Counted from the stretch's first letter, positions 48,396 through 56,290 are shown. The stretch: DNA of 64,000 bases from Methanocella_A sp049676595 (GCF_049676595.1 NZ_CP187259.1:2542001-2606000); one strand, 5' to 3'. The notes: generated by a model not told the origin, from the sequence alone. Translations and numbers: made by a program.

Positions 48396-49098
48396 AACCA
48401 CGGCGGCACAGCCCTTAATCCTGGCAACTGGAAATCAAACATTTGAACCACGGCGGCACGGCGACACCAAGACAAGGCGATCCACGACGAGCCAGTGGTA
48501 AATAAAACCACAGCGGCACGGCGACACCAAGACAGTGGTGAACCGGTATAAGTGAACTCCTTTTTAGGTCCACGGCGACACTAAGACAGAGCATTAACCA
48601 TATGTTTACTACTCAATCGTCTCAGCCTGACTTTCGATCAATAGCCTGACGGAAGTAGATCATGGTTGTCTCCGTGCCGCCGTGGATCTAAAAAGAGTGC
48701 CTTGCTATTCGGGTACGGGTCGTCGCCGTGTCGTTGTGCCGCCGTGGTTCAAATAACCATCCAGCCATCGCTTCTCGAATCGTCGCCGTGTCATTGTGCC
48801 GCCGTGGTTCAAATAACCATCCAGCCATCGCTTCTCGAATCGTCGCCGTGTCATTGTGCCGCCGTGGTTCAAATAACCATCCAGCCATCGCTTCTCGAAT
48901 CGTCGCCGTGTCATTGTGCCGCCGTGGTTCAAATAACCATCCAGCCATCGCTTCTCGAATCGTCGCCGTGTCATTGTGCCGCCGTGGTTCAAATAACCAT
49001 CCAGCCATCGCTTCTCGAATCGTCGCCGTGTCGTTGTGCCGCCGTGGTTAAAACCTCTGCCCACCAGTTGTCATAATAAGGAGCCGTGCCGCCGTGGG
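48396..49098. repeat. Inverted-repeat element, family B copy 3, with tandem-expanded right arm
   Basis: The left arm has AACCACGGCGGCAC at 48396 and further copies near 48446 and 48508, with CCTTAATCCTGGCAACTGG near 48413 as the outer end. The inner left copy (GTCCACGGCGACAC after CCTTTTTAG) faces the inner right copy (GTCTCCGTGCCGCCGTGG, then ATCTAAAAAGAG) at about 48667. The right arm continues as a 60-base tandem array and ends near GTTGTCATAATAAGGAGCC. The core is only about 70 bases and has no gene. It fills the gap 48336-49162. Confidence 0.85.
48721..49050. repeat. Tandem array of a 60-base unit (five full copies plus part)
   Basis: Units start at 48721, 48781, 48841, 48901, 48961 and 49021 (partial). 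The unit contains CGTCGCCGTGTCATTGTG, CCGCCGTGGTTC and a constant 33-base spacer with CCATCCAGCCATCGC. Copies two to five are identical; the first and last differ by a single base (GTTGTG). Recent expansion by unequal exchange or slippage is the likely origin. Confidence 0.95.
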
Positions 49099-49162
49099 AA
49101 AATAGAAGCTCGGATTGTTATAGCTGGAAGTACGGTAGTCGCCACGGCAGATGAAGATTAAC

Positions 49163-49624
49163 TTACGCAGTCCCGACGACTTTGGGCCGCCTAACCGGGG
49201 CACCGGCAATCTCCCGGCCGTAGTCGTAGCAGATTTCCCGGTTGAGCTTGCGCCAGGGCCCGGTGGCTGCGTCGAACGACGTCTCGGAGACGACGTGGCC
49301 TTTGCAGACGCTTCGCATCTCGTCGAGGTATCTCCGCACCATGAAGTTCCTGAGGCCGAACACGCCCGCGAAGCAGACGACGAACAGAGCGATGTTCTTG
49401 TTCGCCAGGTCGCTGCGGGTGAGAAACTTTGTGATGCTGCCCATTGGCTGCTCGCCGTAGATTGGCGAGCCGGTTACTATCAGGTCATAGTCTAGAGTAT
49501 TTACTTCCCGGACGCTTTTAATGTCCACTGATGCGCCCTGCGCAACAGCCCCATCCCGGATCCAGCCGATGATCTCCCAGGTAGACCCGCCTTTCGTGTC
49601 ATATACGATCAGGATACGTTTCAT
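49163..49624 (-). CDS. Flavodoxin
   Basis: About 153 aa, a soluble FMN-binding electron carrier. The phosphate-binding loop is VYDTKGGSTWEI (in place of the more usual TGNT), and ITGSPIYGEQPMGSI-like VTGSPIYGEQPMG is the isoalloxazine loop. Similar to the flavodoxin-domain proteins (DUF-type, hemG-like) of methanogens. ATG 49624 is preferred, with GGGTAGCAGG upstream; the extension to 49642 is unlikely. Confidence 0.85.
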   Translation of the reverse strand: MKRILIVYDTKGGSTWEIIGWIRDGAVAQGASVDIKSVREVNTLDYDLIVTGSPIYGEQPMGSITKFLTRSDLANKNIALFVVCFAGVFGLRNFMVRRYLDEMRSVCKGHVVSETSFDAATGPWRKLNREICYDYGREIAGAPVRRPKVVGTA

Positions 49625-49642
49625 CCTGCTACCCAACTCCAA

Positions 49643-50010
49643 ATTAAAATCACTCGGACATATTTTTGGTACTTCTATTTATCAACTTTCTGCGAAAACA
49701 CGCGTTATAACGGCCTCAAATTGTAAAATAGGCAGTAATGGCATGTAATAGCATATTCAGGGCCTGGTGCATAGCGATTTAAGGCAACAGGTACTGAACC
49801 ACCCCCGAATGGCCTGCAGGGAGTTAGTAATATATGGCCTGTTCGCCGGCCGCACGAATCAGGAGTCAGATCGGCGAGACTGCGATATATTGATCAATTG
49901 AAAGTATAGTCTGCCGTTTTACCGGGTTCACTTTTAAACGTGGACTTTTAATTATATATTCACCGGATCGATTACAAAAAGATTATAAATTATAAGGCTA
50001 CATCGGTCTG
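49643..50010. other. Intergenic region with divergent promoters
   Basis: AT-rich gap of about 370 bases. AATTATATATTCACC near 49948 and GATTATAAATTATAAGG near 49981 are TATA-like elements for the thioredoxin-ccdA operon. No gene, repeat or clear hairpin is seen. Confidence 0.45.
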
Positions 50011-50514
50011 ATGACAGCAAATCGTAGAACAACAGTACTGATCGTATCAGCCGTCGTTTTCACGATGCTCCTGGGCGGCATGGCATTTGCGCAGCAAAAC
50101 ACGGCCACCGGGACCATGGAAACCACAACAGCCATAACATCTGGCAAAGTAACCATGGCAGACATCGATAACGCGCTGGCGTCAGGCCCTGTGTTCGTTG
50201 AGTTCGAATCCAAACAGTGCACCTACTGCAAAGATCAGAGGCCAATCTCCGAAGCGCTTGCTACTGACTACGAGGGCAAAGTGACGTTCTTCTTCGTGGA
50301 CGTCGCAGAGAGCAGAGATCTGGCGAGGAGTTTCCAGGTTTCCGGCGTGCCCCAGATCAACGTCATAGCGAGGAAAGCTGACGGGCAATATACCTACGTC
50401 GACAAGGACGGTAGCACTTCCACCAGTATCGCGGGCTCAAAGTTCCTCGGGCTGACCCAGAAAGACGCGTTGAAGACGGCTCTTGATGCGGCGGTGCGCA
50501 TGAGAGGGCAATAA
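50011..50514 (+). CDS. Exported thioredoxin-like protein
   Basis: A 167-aa thioredoxin-fold protein with signal peptide TTVLIVSAVVFTMLLGGMAFA. The fold starts near VFVEFESKQCTYCKDQRP, which holds the active-site CxxC (CTYC), and continues with FFFVDVAES and the cis-Pro turn VSGVPQINVI. It acts outside the membrane in disulfide reduction or exchange, fed by the CcdA-like protein encoded directly after it (no gap). Start ATG 50011. Confidence 0.87.
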   Translation: MTANRRTTVLIVSAVVFTMLLGGMAFAQQNTATGTMETTTAITSGKVTMADIDNALASGPVFVEFESKQCTYCKDQRPISEALATDYEGKVTFFFVDVAESRDLARSFQVSGVPQINVIARKADGQYTYVDKDGSTSTSIAGSKFLGLTQKDALKTALDAAVRMRGQ

Positions 50515-51189
50515 GTGGAAACTGTATTAATTGGTACCGCAGTGCTGGCCGGCGTGGCGAGCATCATGTCGCCTTGTGTCCTGCCTCTGCTCCCCGGAGT
50601 CATGGCGTACTCCACGGAGAAGAGCAAGCTCACTCCGCTGGCCATAGTTTTTGGGCTCGCCATGTCGTTTACGGCGATGGGCATAGCTTCAGCCATGATT
50701 GGGTCCATTCTGTTCACCTACATGGACTATATCAAGATCATCTCGGGCGCCATGATCCTGATCATGGGCCTCTACCTGCTCTCGCAGACAGTAGAGCACG
50801 CACTGCTGAGCCTGTGGCAGCGCCTGCCGCTGTCGCAGACCCAGCTACCCAGCGCAGAGGAAGGCGGATTATTAGGCGGCGTGCTTCTCGGGATTAGCCT
50901 GGGCATCGTATGGATACCGTGCATCGGCCCGATCCTGGCCTCGATCCTGCTCATAGTGGCTCAGGAAGGCACCATTGCATACGGAGCATTTCTATTATTC
51001 GCCTACTCGCTCGGCCTGGCAATTCCCATGCTAGTCGTAGCGTACTCCTCGAACTTTATCGGGGACAAAATCAGGTCCGTATCGCACCACACGAGGCTCG
51101 TGCGCCGGATCGCAGGCGTCATCCTCCTGGCGGTCGGCCTCTACTACATTGCGAACGTATTCGGCTTCAGCCTCGGCTTAGGATTCTAG
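50515..51189 (+). CDS. ccdA: CcdA/DsbD-type thiol-disulfide transporter
   Basis: A 224-aa membrane protein with six helices. The paired cysteines are in SIMSPCVLPLLPG (helix 1) and IVWIPCIGPILA (helix 4), the hallmark of CcdA/DsbD; they carry reducing power across the membrane. GTG start right after the TAA of the thioredoxin gene, so the two proteins surely work as a pair supplying electrons to exported thioredoxin. Followed by a strong hairpin. Confidence 0.9.
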   Translation: METVLIGTAVLAGVASIMSPCVLPLLPGVMAYSTEKSKLTPLAIVFGLAMSFTAMGIASAMIGSILFTYMDYIKIISGAMILIMGLYLLSQTVEHALLSLWQRLPLSQTQLPSAEEGGLLGGVLLGISLGIVWIPCIGPILASILLIVAQEGTIAYGAFLLFAYSLGLAIPMLVVAYSSNFIGDKIRSVSHHTRLVRRIAGVILLAVGLYYIANVFGFSLGLGF

Positions 51190-51213
51190 GCCGCCCTTCG
51201 GGGCAGAGAGTAA

Positions 51214-51263
51214 AGCTGGCGTACAATAACCGTACGCCGGCTACAAATTCGTGTAACTTTTTA
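51214..51263 (+). terminator. Terminator of the thioredoxin-ccdA operon
   Basis: AGCTGGCGTAC and GTACGCCGGCT form an 11-bp stem with one G-U pair around a 7-nt loop; ACTTTTTAG follows 15 bases later. Confidence 0.7.
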
Positions 51264-51320
51264 GCATTCGTGATTCAAGATATCCGGTAGTGGTTGTACA
51301 ATTGACGTTGCTTGTGAGCC

Positions 51321-51556
51321 CGTGAACGTACACGAACGCTGTGCTGTGCGTTACAGGATTGCTCAGAAGACGTGAGACAGCAACACGAACGCTGCGCTGT
51401 GCCAGAACACAGATTGCACAGATAGCACAGATTTACACAGAGGCTTACCAATATTAATCAGAAAAGGCTCCCGTACAATTTTTTATTAAGGAAGATCATC
51501 TGTGCCAATCTGTGCAATCTGTGCAATCTGTGTTCTGGCACAGCGCAGCGATCGTG
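51321..51556. repeat. Inverted-repeat element, family A copy 4
   Basis: A leading module (CGAACGCTGTGCTGTGCG, then GATTGCTCAGAAGACGTGAG and ACAGCAACAC) precedes the left arm with GCCAGAACACAG and repeated GATTGCACAG, ATAGCACAG, ATTTACACAG. The right arm has CCAATCTGTG, CAATCTGTG twice and TTCTGGCACAGCGCAGCG. The inner core contains TTTTTTATTAAGG. It fills most of the gap 51190-51846. Confidence 0.85.
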
Positions 51557-51846
51557 TACGAATCGCCTTAGAGAACGCCTGCCATGGCAGGCGTTCAAAA
51601 GGCGAACAACCCGGCACGGGAACCACCAAATGATTCAAGTAAGACGATTTTTCGACCGGACAGCACTTGCGCACCAGGCCCCTGCAATACGATTGGATAA
51701 TTATAAACCCGTAACAAAAAGAATAAATACCATTCCAAATTAATTAAAGATTAGGCTATACAGACCAGATATTTGAAATGCTACAGCCCGAAGGATGCTT
51801 TAGCAAGATGTGGGGTAAATGAGCAATTTAAGCCGAGGTATCAGAG

Positions 51847-52041
51847 ATGGCATATGAGAGCGTAATCCTCTTCGTAAGTTTCGGCTGGTTTATCAGCGTT
51901 AGCGTAATCTTTCTGATGTACGTGAGAATGAAGCAGTTGTCCGAAGAGCTGAAGATTTTAAAGTACACGATAGAGATATCGGACGATGAGATGAGCGGGC
52001 TGGAGCGAGGTATTGCAGACTTTAAAAAGAGCGATATCTAA
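51847..52041 (+). CDS. Small membrane protein with cytoplasmic helix
   Basis: A 64-aa protein: hydrophobic helix VILFVSFGWFISVSVIFLMYV followed by an amphipathic charged helix (RMKQLSEELKILKYTIEISDDEM) that could form a coiled coil. ATG start after CAGAGATGG-like sequence. Function unknown. It lies just upstream of the candidate RNA at 52103 but is separated from it by a separate TATA box. Confidence 0.6.
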   Translation: MAYESVILFVSFGWFISVSVIFLMYVRMKQLSEELKILKYTIEISDDEMSGLERGIADFKKSDI

Positions 52042-52070
52042 GCCGCAGCTTTTTTCAAATTTGTAACAAT

Positions 52071-52081
52071 AACCATATAAA
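52071..52081 (+). promoter_or_regulatory. TATA box of the candidate RNA
   Basis: CCATATAAAG sits about 27 bases before the first hairpin of the RNA at 52105, the right distance for an archaeal transcription start at about 52100-52104. Confidence 0.6.
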
Positions 52082-52102
52082 GCGGTAGCTATTACACTCT
52101 TT

Positions 52103-52580
52103 TACGGACTCGGTCCGGGCAGGGAGATGCCTAAAAGCAAATGTACCATGCCCAGCATCCGAATTTGGCATGGCTCCGGCCTGCGAGCTAAAACCTGGCA
52201 CCACGGTACTGGTATAAAGTCCGGTCGACACGGCAGACCCTAAACTCCGTCCCTTCTGCGGATAAGGTATAAACTCCGCGCTCTGCGGCCGAGCCAAAAC
52301 GCCGGGGTGAGGGAGATCACCTGAAAAACAGCAAAGTCCGTGCGGGACTCTAACAGCCACCGTGGGGAGACACGTAAAAAGCAAACGCAGGCACACCGGC
52401 GTCTAAAACGGATCAAGCAGGGAGATGCTATAAAGCAAAGTCCGGGCTATGGACTCTAAATCCGGTCAACGTTGAGGCAAGGCAGGGTGGCACGCATCCG
52501 GAACGCTGTCACCCTCCCCCGCAGCCGCCATCAGGCGGCCAGAGAGTTTCTGATTGGATTACAGGCCGAAGGCCTGGGCT
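52103..52580 (+). ncRNA. Candidate structured RNA: chain of short hairpins with A-rich linkers
   Basis: About 14 successive hairpins can be drawn. Four have the same loop GGGAGA on different perfect stems: GGCA/UGCC (52118-52131), GGUGA/UCACC (52306-52321), CGUG/CACG (52361-52374) and AGCA/UGCU (52416-52429). Each is followed by a linker containing AAAGCAAA or CAGCAAA and then by another hairpin, such as AGUCC/GGACU at 52335-52349 and again at 52439-52455 with different loops, or ACGC/GCGU at 52385-52402; then UCUAA. The last three units repeat every 54-55 bases. A-rich linkers (UAAA type) recur every 24-29 bases from 52189 to 52459. Three GC-rich hairpins close the region (52484-52515, 52524-52539, 52562-52576). 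No reading frame on the plus strand fits. I know no RNA family with this layout. Confidence 0.75.
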
Positions 52581-52608
52581 ATCGATGCTGAAAGTAAAAA
52601 AAGAAGGC

Positions 52609-53202
52609 TTAAGCCTGAACTTTTACATCGTCGATCCTCTCGGCGATGAAATCTGCATAGGTCGGGACTTCCTGCAGCACATCAGTCTTGCTGCTGCGGT
52701 AAGCATGAAGGCCTTTCTGCCTCTCTATGGCCAGCCGGTCCTCTACGATCCCGGTCGCGAACTGTTCCCAGATTTCCCGGTAGTCGTTGATGCAGTAGAG
52801 CATGAAGTTCTCGAAGTCCTGCTCCTTCTTGATGAAGTCGACTAACTCGGGGTTCTCCTCGACGGCTTCGAAGAACAGGGAGATAAAAGCGTTGTACTGG
52901 TCGTCGCTGCGGAAGGCGATCTTCTTCACCTGGGTGATGCCGCCCACCTTCTTCTTGAGATCCAGCTGCTTCTTGGCCTTGAGCTCGGAAGCGACGCTGG
53001 CGATGGTATCCAGCATCAGGGGCTTTGCGATGTCCTTAAGCTTGTAGGCGAGCAGCTCGTGCATCAGGGTGGACTCGGTAAATGCGTTCACGTCTTCTTT
53101 GATGAAGACCTGCACAATGTAGTCCGCGATGTGCTCGTAGATGAGGTTAGTCGGCTGCTGCTCTTCAGTAGTTTCTTCGCTCTTTTTAGTTGCCCTGGGC
53201 AT
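52609..53202 (-). CDS. Hypothetical cytoplasmic protein
   Basis: A 197-aa acidic/charged, probably helical protein: ATKKSEETTEEQQPTNLIYEHIADYIVQVF at the start and conserved-looking FFEAVEENPELVDFIKKEQDFENFMLYCINDYREIWEQF in the middle. I do not recognise a family or catalytic motif. ATG 53202 follows GGGAGGC, so the longer frame to 53256 is not used. It converges on the candidate RNA at 52103, ending about 30 bases from it. A link between the two is untested. Confidence 0.7.
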   Translation of the reverse strand: MPRATKKSEETTEEQQPTNLIYEHIADYIVQVFIKEDVNAFTESTLMHELLAYKLKDIAKPLMLDTIASVASELKAKKQLDLKKKVGGITQVKKIAFRSDDQYNAFISLFFEAVEENPELVDFIKKEQDFENFMLYCINDYREIWEQFATGIVEDRLAIERQKGLHAYRSSKTDVLQEVPTYADFIAERIDDVKVQA

Positions 53203-53342
53203 GTTTAAGCCTCCCGTATGCACCTGTCGATCAGAGAGTGTCCGGTCGCAGTGCAAGCTTAATATGTGCGCTACAACTTAAAGATGTTGTGACGGCAGGA
53301 GCTAACTGGTTAATCCGTTATGTAGACCTGGGTCGATGATAT

Positions 53343-53515
53343 GCGTACGCTGCGCTGCGCTCAAACACAAAGGGCACGGAGGACACGGAGGACACGAAGG
53401 CTTTTCAAGGTCACGAAGGAAGTGCCCTTTGACACGACCCCTTTGTGGCCTTAAATGACCTTTGTGGCCTCGGTGTCCTTTGTAGCCTCCGTGTTAACGC
53501 GCAGCGCAGCGTACA
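53343..53515. repeat. Inverted-repeat element, family D
   Basis: Outer ends TACGCTGCGCTGCGCTC and GCGCAGCGCAGCGTAC are inverted and match the family A end motif, but the arms differ: AAGGGCACGGAGGACACGG, then AGGACACGAAGG on the left (9-nt steps) and CCTTTGTGGCC, TCGGTGTCCTTTG, CCTCCGTG on the right. The middle includes AAGGTCACGAAGG and GACCTTTGTGG pairing. No gene in the gap 53203-53558. Confidence 0.85.
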
Positions 53516-53558
53516 CCAGGTAGAGTAAGGTGGAAATTGAAAAGAGGAAGATATAGTT

Positions 53559-54974
53559 TTACTCACACACGAAGTTATTCAGCTTCGTCTGCCTGGACTC
53601 GCACCGCTCTCCCGGAATCTCGATGGGGTAGACCCCGGTCAGGCAACCTGTGCAGAGGTCATCTTTATCGATGCCGATAGCCTTTACCAGCCCCTCCAGC
53701 GAGATGTAGTAGAGCGAGTCTGCGCCGATCATGAACTCGACGCCCTTGATGGATTTGTGGGCTGCGATGAGCTCTTCCCGGGTGGCCATGTCGATGCCCA
53801 GATAGCAGGGCGAGATGATCGGAGGGCTGCCGATCCGGGCGTGGACCGACTTGGCTCCAGCGCGCCGGATGAGGTCTATGATGCGCCGGGAAGTGGTGCC
53901 TCTGACGATGCTGTCGTCGATGAGGATGACGTCTTTGCCCGCTACGTTTTCCCGGACAGTGTTGAGCTTCAGCCTGACTGCCGTCTCCCGTAAGTCCTGG
54001 CCCGGCATGATGAAAGTCCGGCCTACGTACCTGTTCTTGATGAGGCCTTCGGTGTAGTGGACGCCGGAGGTATTCGAGTAGCCGATGGCCGAGGTGATCC
54101 CGGAATCGGGCACGGGCGATACGCAGTCAGCTTTTGTGGGACATTCCTTGGCGAGCTCTTCACCGATGCGGTGCCGCACCCGGTAGACGAGCTTGCCATC
54201 GATGATCGAGTCCGGCCTGGCGAAGTACACGAACTCGAACATGCAGTGAGCGTGATTTTTACACTTGAAGAGCTTGTGGCTCTCGATCTTGTCGCTGAGG
54301 ATGACCATTTCGCCGGGCGCCACATCTCTCAGCAGTTCGCCGTTGAGCGTGTCGATCGCCGCACTCTCGGAAGTGATGATGTACCCGTTGTCGAGCCGGC
54401 CAATGCACAGGGGCTTGAAACCGAGCGGGTCTCTTACGCCTATGATCTTGTCGCCGGCGAGGATGACGAGAGAATACGATCCTACGAGCTTGCGCATCGT
54501 TTCCCGGACGGCCTCTACGAGGTCGTTACGCATCATCTCTTTGACGAGCAGGTGGGATATGACCTCGGTATCCGAGTCGGACGTGAAGACGCGGCCGTCA
54601 GCTTCCAGCTCTTTCTTGAGCTCCCGGTAGTTGACGAGGTTGCCGTTGTGAGCCAGCGCTATTGTGCCGTTCTTGTAGGATACGATGAAAGGCTGGCAGT
54701 TTTCAAGCCTGGAGCTACCGGTAGTGGAGTAGCGTACGTGGCCGATACCAGTATAGCCGGCAAGCCGCTGTAAGCGATCTCTGTTAAAATAGTCGGTGAC
54801 CAGGCCCATGCCCTTATCATTAAGGACAGCGTTGCCGTTGTTCACGGCAATGCCTGACGATTCCTGTCCCCGGTGCTGCAGTGCCTGTAAGGCATAGTAG
54901 ATGTATATGGCGGCGGAATCCCTGTTCTTTTCTTTGTCGAACCAGACTCCCACTACGCCACACTTATCTTTCAC
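53559..54974 (-). CDS. purF: Amidophosphoribosyltransferase
   Basis: PurF makes 5-phosphoribosylamine from PRPP and glutamine, the first step of purine synthesis. The catalytic cysteine lies in KDKCGVVGV at the N-terminus, so a short propeptide must be removed. Other motifs are ALQHRGQESSGIAV, HNGNLVNYRE, the PRPP loop VILIDDSIVRGTT and LCTGCLTGVYP, one of the cysteine groups of the iron-sulfur type of PurF. GTG 54974 with GGTGC upstream is chosen; GTG 54998 would add eight residues. It lies 80 bases after rpl37e, last in the lsm-rpl37e-purF unit. Confidence 0.94.
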   Translation of the reverse strand: MKDKCGVVGVWFDKEKNRDSAAIYIYYALQALQHRGQESSGIAVNNGNAVLNDKGMGLVTDYFNRDRLQRLAGYTGIGHVRYSTTGSSRLENCQPFIVSYKNGTIALAHNGNLVNYRELKKELEADGRVFTSDSDTEVISHLLVKEMMRNDLVEAVRETMRKLVGSYSLVILAGDKIIGVRDPLGFKPLCIGRLDNGYIITSESAAIDTLNGELLRDVAPGEMVILSDKIESHKLFKCKNHAHCMFEFVYFARPDSIIDGKLVYRVRHRIGEELAKECPTKADCVSPVPDSGITSAIGYSNTSGVHYTEGLIKNRYVGRTFIMPGQDLRETAVRLKLNTVRENVAGKDVILIDDSIVRGTTSRRIIDLIRRAGAKSVHARIGSPPIISPCYLGIDMATREELIAAHKSIKGVEFMIGADSLYYISLEGLVKAIGIDKDDLCTGCLTGVYPIEIPGERCESRQTKLNNFVCE

Positions 54975-55056
54975 AGCCCATGCACCTTGAACCTGCACCT
55001 TGCGTTTTTAGTCGTACTGAACTACGATAATTCAAATAGTTTGCAGTCGAGAATTA

Positions 55057-55236
55057 TTACCAGGTCTTTCTTGCCAGATGGCTGTGCCAGCTCCACTTGT
55101 TGAGCTTGGCCGATCTGCCAAAACCGCAAGAAGCACAAACTTTCTTGTTGAAGTTAAAGGAGACCTTGCCGCAGCGTCTGCAGATCGTGTGCACCCGCTT
55201 GGAGCGCTTTCCCTGTGATGGAGTACCCTTAGACAT
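55057..55236 (-). CDS. rpl37e: 50S ribosomal protein L37e
   Basis: A 59-aa basic ribosomal protein: SKGTPSQGKRSKRVHTICRRCGK, FNFNKKVCASCGFG and KWSWHSHLARKTW. The two CxxC pairs (CRRC and CASC) form the zinc ribbon. It follows lsm by about 50 bases and precedes purF, the usual archaeal order. ATG with AGGTG upstream. Confidence 0.95.
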   Translation of the reverse strand: MSKGTPSQGKRSKRVHTICRRCGKVSFNFNKKVCASCGFGRSAKLNKWSWHSHLARKTW

Positions 55237-55284
55237 TATAATTCACCTTTTTCGGCCATAATACTGTATTCTAGTTTATCAATG

Positions 55285-55503
55285 TTACGGTGAGACGTAT
55301 ACGACCGTATCGCCCCTCACGATGATCGTGCCGAGCTTCTTGGACGCTTCGTTCTCCTTAAGTTCCTCTGCGTTGTCGAGGACTAAGTTCATATGCATAT
55401 CGTAGCCCTGGAGCTCGCCCCTGAACTCACGGCCGCCCTTCAGCCGTACGATCACAGGAGAATTGAGAGCCTCGTTCAGGACATCAAGGGGTCTCTGACT
55501 CAT
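55285..55503 (-). CDS. lsm: Archaeal Lsm (Sm-like) RNA-binding protein
   Basis: A 72-aa Sm-fold protein that forms a heptameric ring binding U-rich RNA. Sm1 is VIVRLKGGREFRGELQGYDMHMNLVLDNAEE and Sm2 is LGTIIVRGDTVVYVSP. GGAGG precedes the ATG. A TATA box on the minus strand (TATAAATATGCC, about 55561-55570) is divergent from that of the PUA-protein gene. First gene of the lsm-rpl37e-purF unit. Confidence 0.95.
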   Translation of the reverse strand: MSQRPLDVLNEALNSPVIVRLKGGREFRGELQGYDMHMNLVLDNAEELKENEASKKLGTIIVRGDTVVYVSP

Positions 55504-55721
55504 AAAATACCTCCGTTAAATACAAAGCAAATGAATGATGTTGATAAATCTCGCGTGGCATATTTATACTTATCGCCAAGCTATGTCAGTTTGAAGCATC
55601 TATCGCCGAGATTATGCACCAATTCCCCACAGCACCCTGCCGATCGACACTATAACATATTTATACCGGAAGGCATATAGACGACTGATCAATTCTCAAA
55701 AGCAACAATGGAGAGAAGTCT

Positions 55722-56210
55722 TTGAGGATCAAGGCCAGACATCATTTGAGAGAGGATGCCATTAAAAAAATCCTCGATAACCTTCGGGCGACTTTTGGAG
55801 AAGAAGTTGATGCGGTCTTTACAGGCAGGACCTGGGAGATCGCGGAGACTGACGAAGAGCAGGACTTTATAATGGTAAACGGCGAGCCGCTACTCTTTTC
55901 GGTAGAAGGCCAGGCGTTTCCCACAGTCAGGGGAGCGCTCAAGATCCGCCCCGTGAAGAAACGGGTTGTCGTCGACATGGGTGCCGTGAAGTTCGTGGCG
56001 AAGGGCGCCGACATAATGAGCCCCGGCATTGTTGAAGCAGATCCGGGCATTCGCGTCGGCGATCTGGTCGTCATCACCGACCAGGTGCATAACAAACCCC
56101 TGGCAGTGGGCAGGGCACTGGTCAACGGGGACCAGATGGCAGGTAACAAGGGTAAAGCGGTAAAATCTATCCACTACGTGGGTGACCGCATCTGGAACCT
56201 GGAGCTATAA
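55722..56210 (+). CDS. PUA-domain RNA-binding protein (MCT-1/Tma20-like)
   Basis: A 162-aa protein. The N-terminal half (RIKARHHLREDAIKKILDNLRATFG) is a pre-PUA domain, and the C-terminal half is a PUA domain (VVVDMGAVKFVAKGADIMSPGIVEAD, VGDLVVITDQVHNKPLAVGRAL). It belongs to the archaeal group related to MCT-1/Tma20, which binds rRNA or initiator tRNA in translation. TTG start with GGAGAGA upstream. TATA-like CATATTTATACC at about 55656. Followed by sepF. Confidence 0.85.
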   Translation: MRIKARHHLREDAIKKILDNLRATFGEEVDAVFTGRTWEIAETDEEQDFIMVNGEPLLFSVEGQAFPTVRGALKIRPVKKRVVVDMGAVKFVAKGADIMSPGIVEADPGIRVGDLVVITDQVHNKPLAVGRALVNGDQMAGNKGKAVKSIHYVGDRIWNLEL

Positions 56211-56290
56211 GTGAGTCAGGACCGATAAGCTATTATTCAAGATGCTAATAATATTACCAGAAAACAGGTAAATAACAGGGATGGATAAAC

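Noticed and set aside
48721..49050. A CRISPR array
   Set aside because: The units are identical over their full 60 bases, spacer included, there are no unique spacers, and no cas genes are nearby.
48666..49076. Repetitive open frames on both strands (about 105-136 codons)
   Set aside because: They are translations of the 60-base tandem unit, which stays open because 60 is divisible by three; no ribosome site or family match.
51486..51674. A 62-codon minus-strand frame
   Set aside because: Its C-terminal third is family-A repeat sequence (AQIAQIAQIGTDD) and it lacks a start signal.
52055..52396. A 113-codon minus-strand frame across the candidate RNA
   Set aside because: It runs antisense through the covarying hairpins, has no ribosome site and no family-like sequence; the stem covariation is not explained by coding.
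52103..52580. RNase P RNA or SRP RNA
   Set aside because: The conserved RNase P core words and the SRP domain IV loop are not present, and the chain-of-hairpins layout differs from both.
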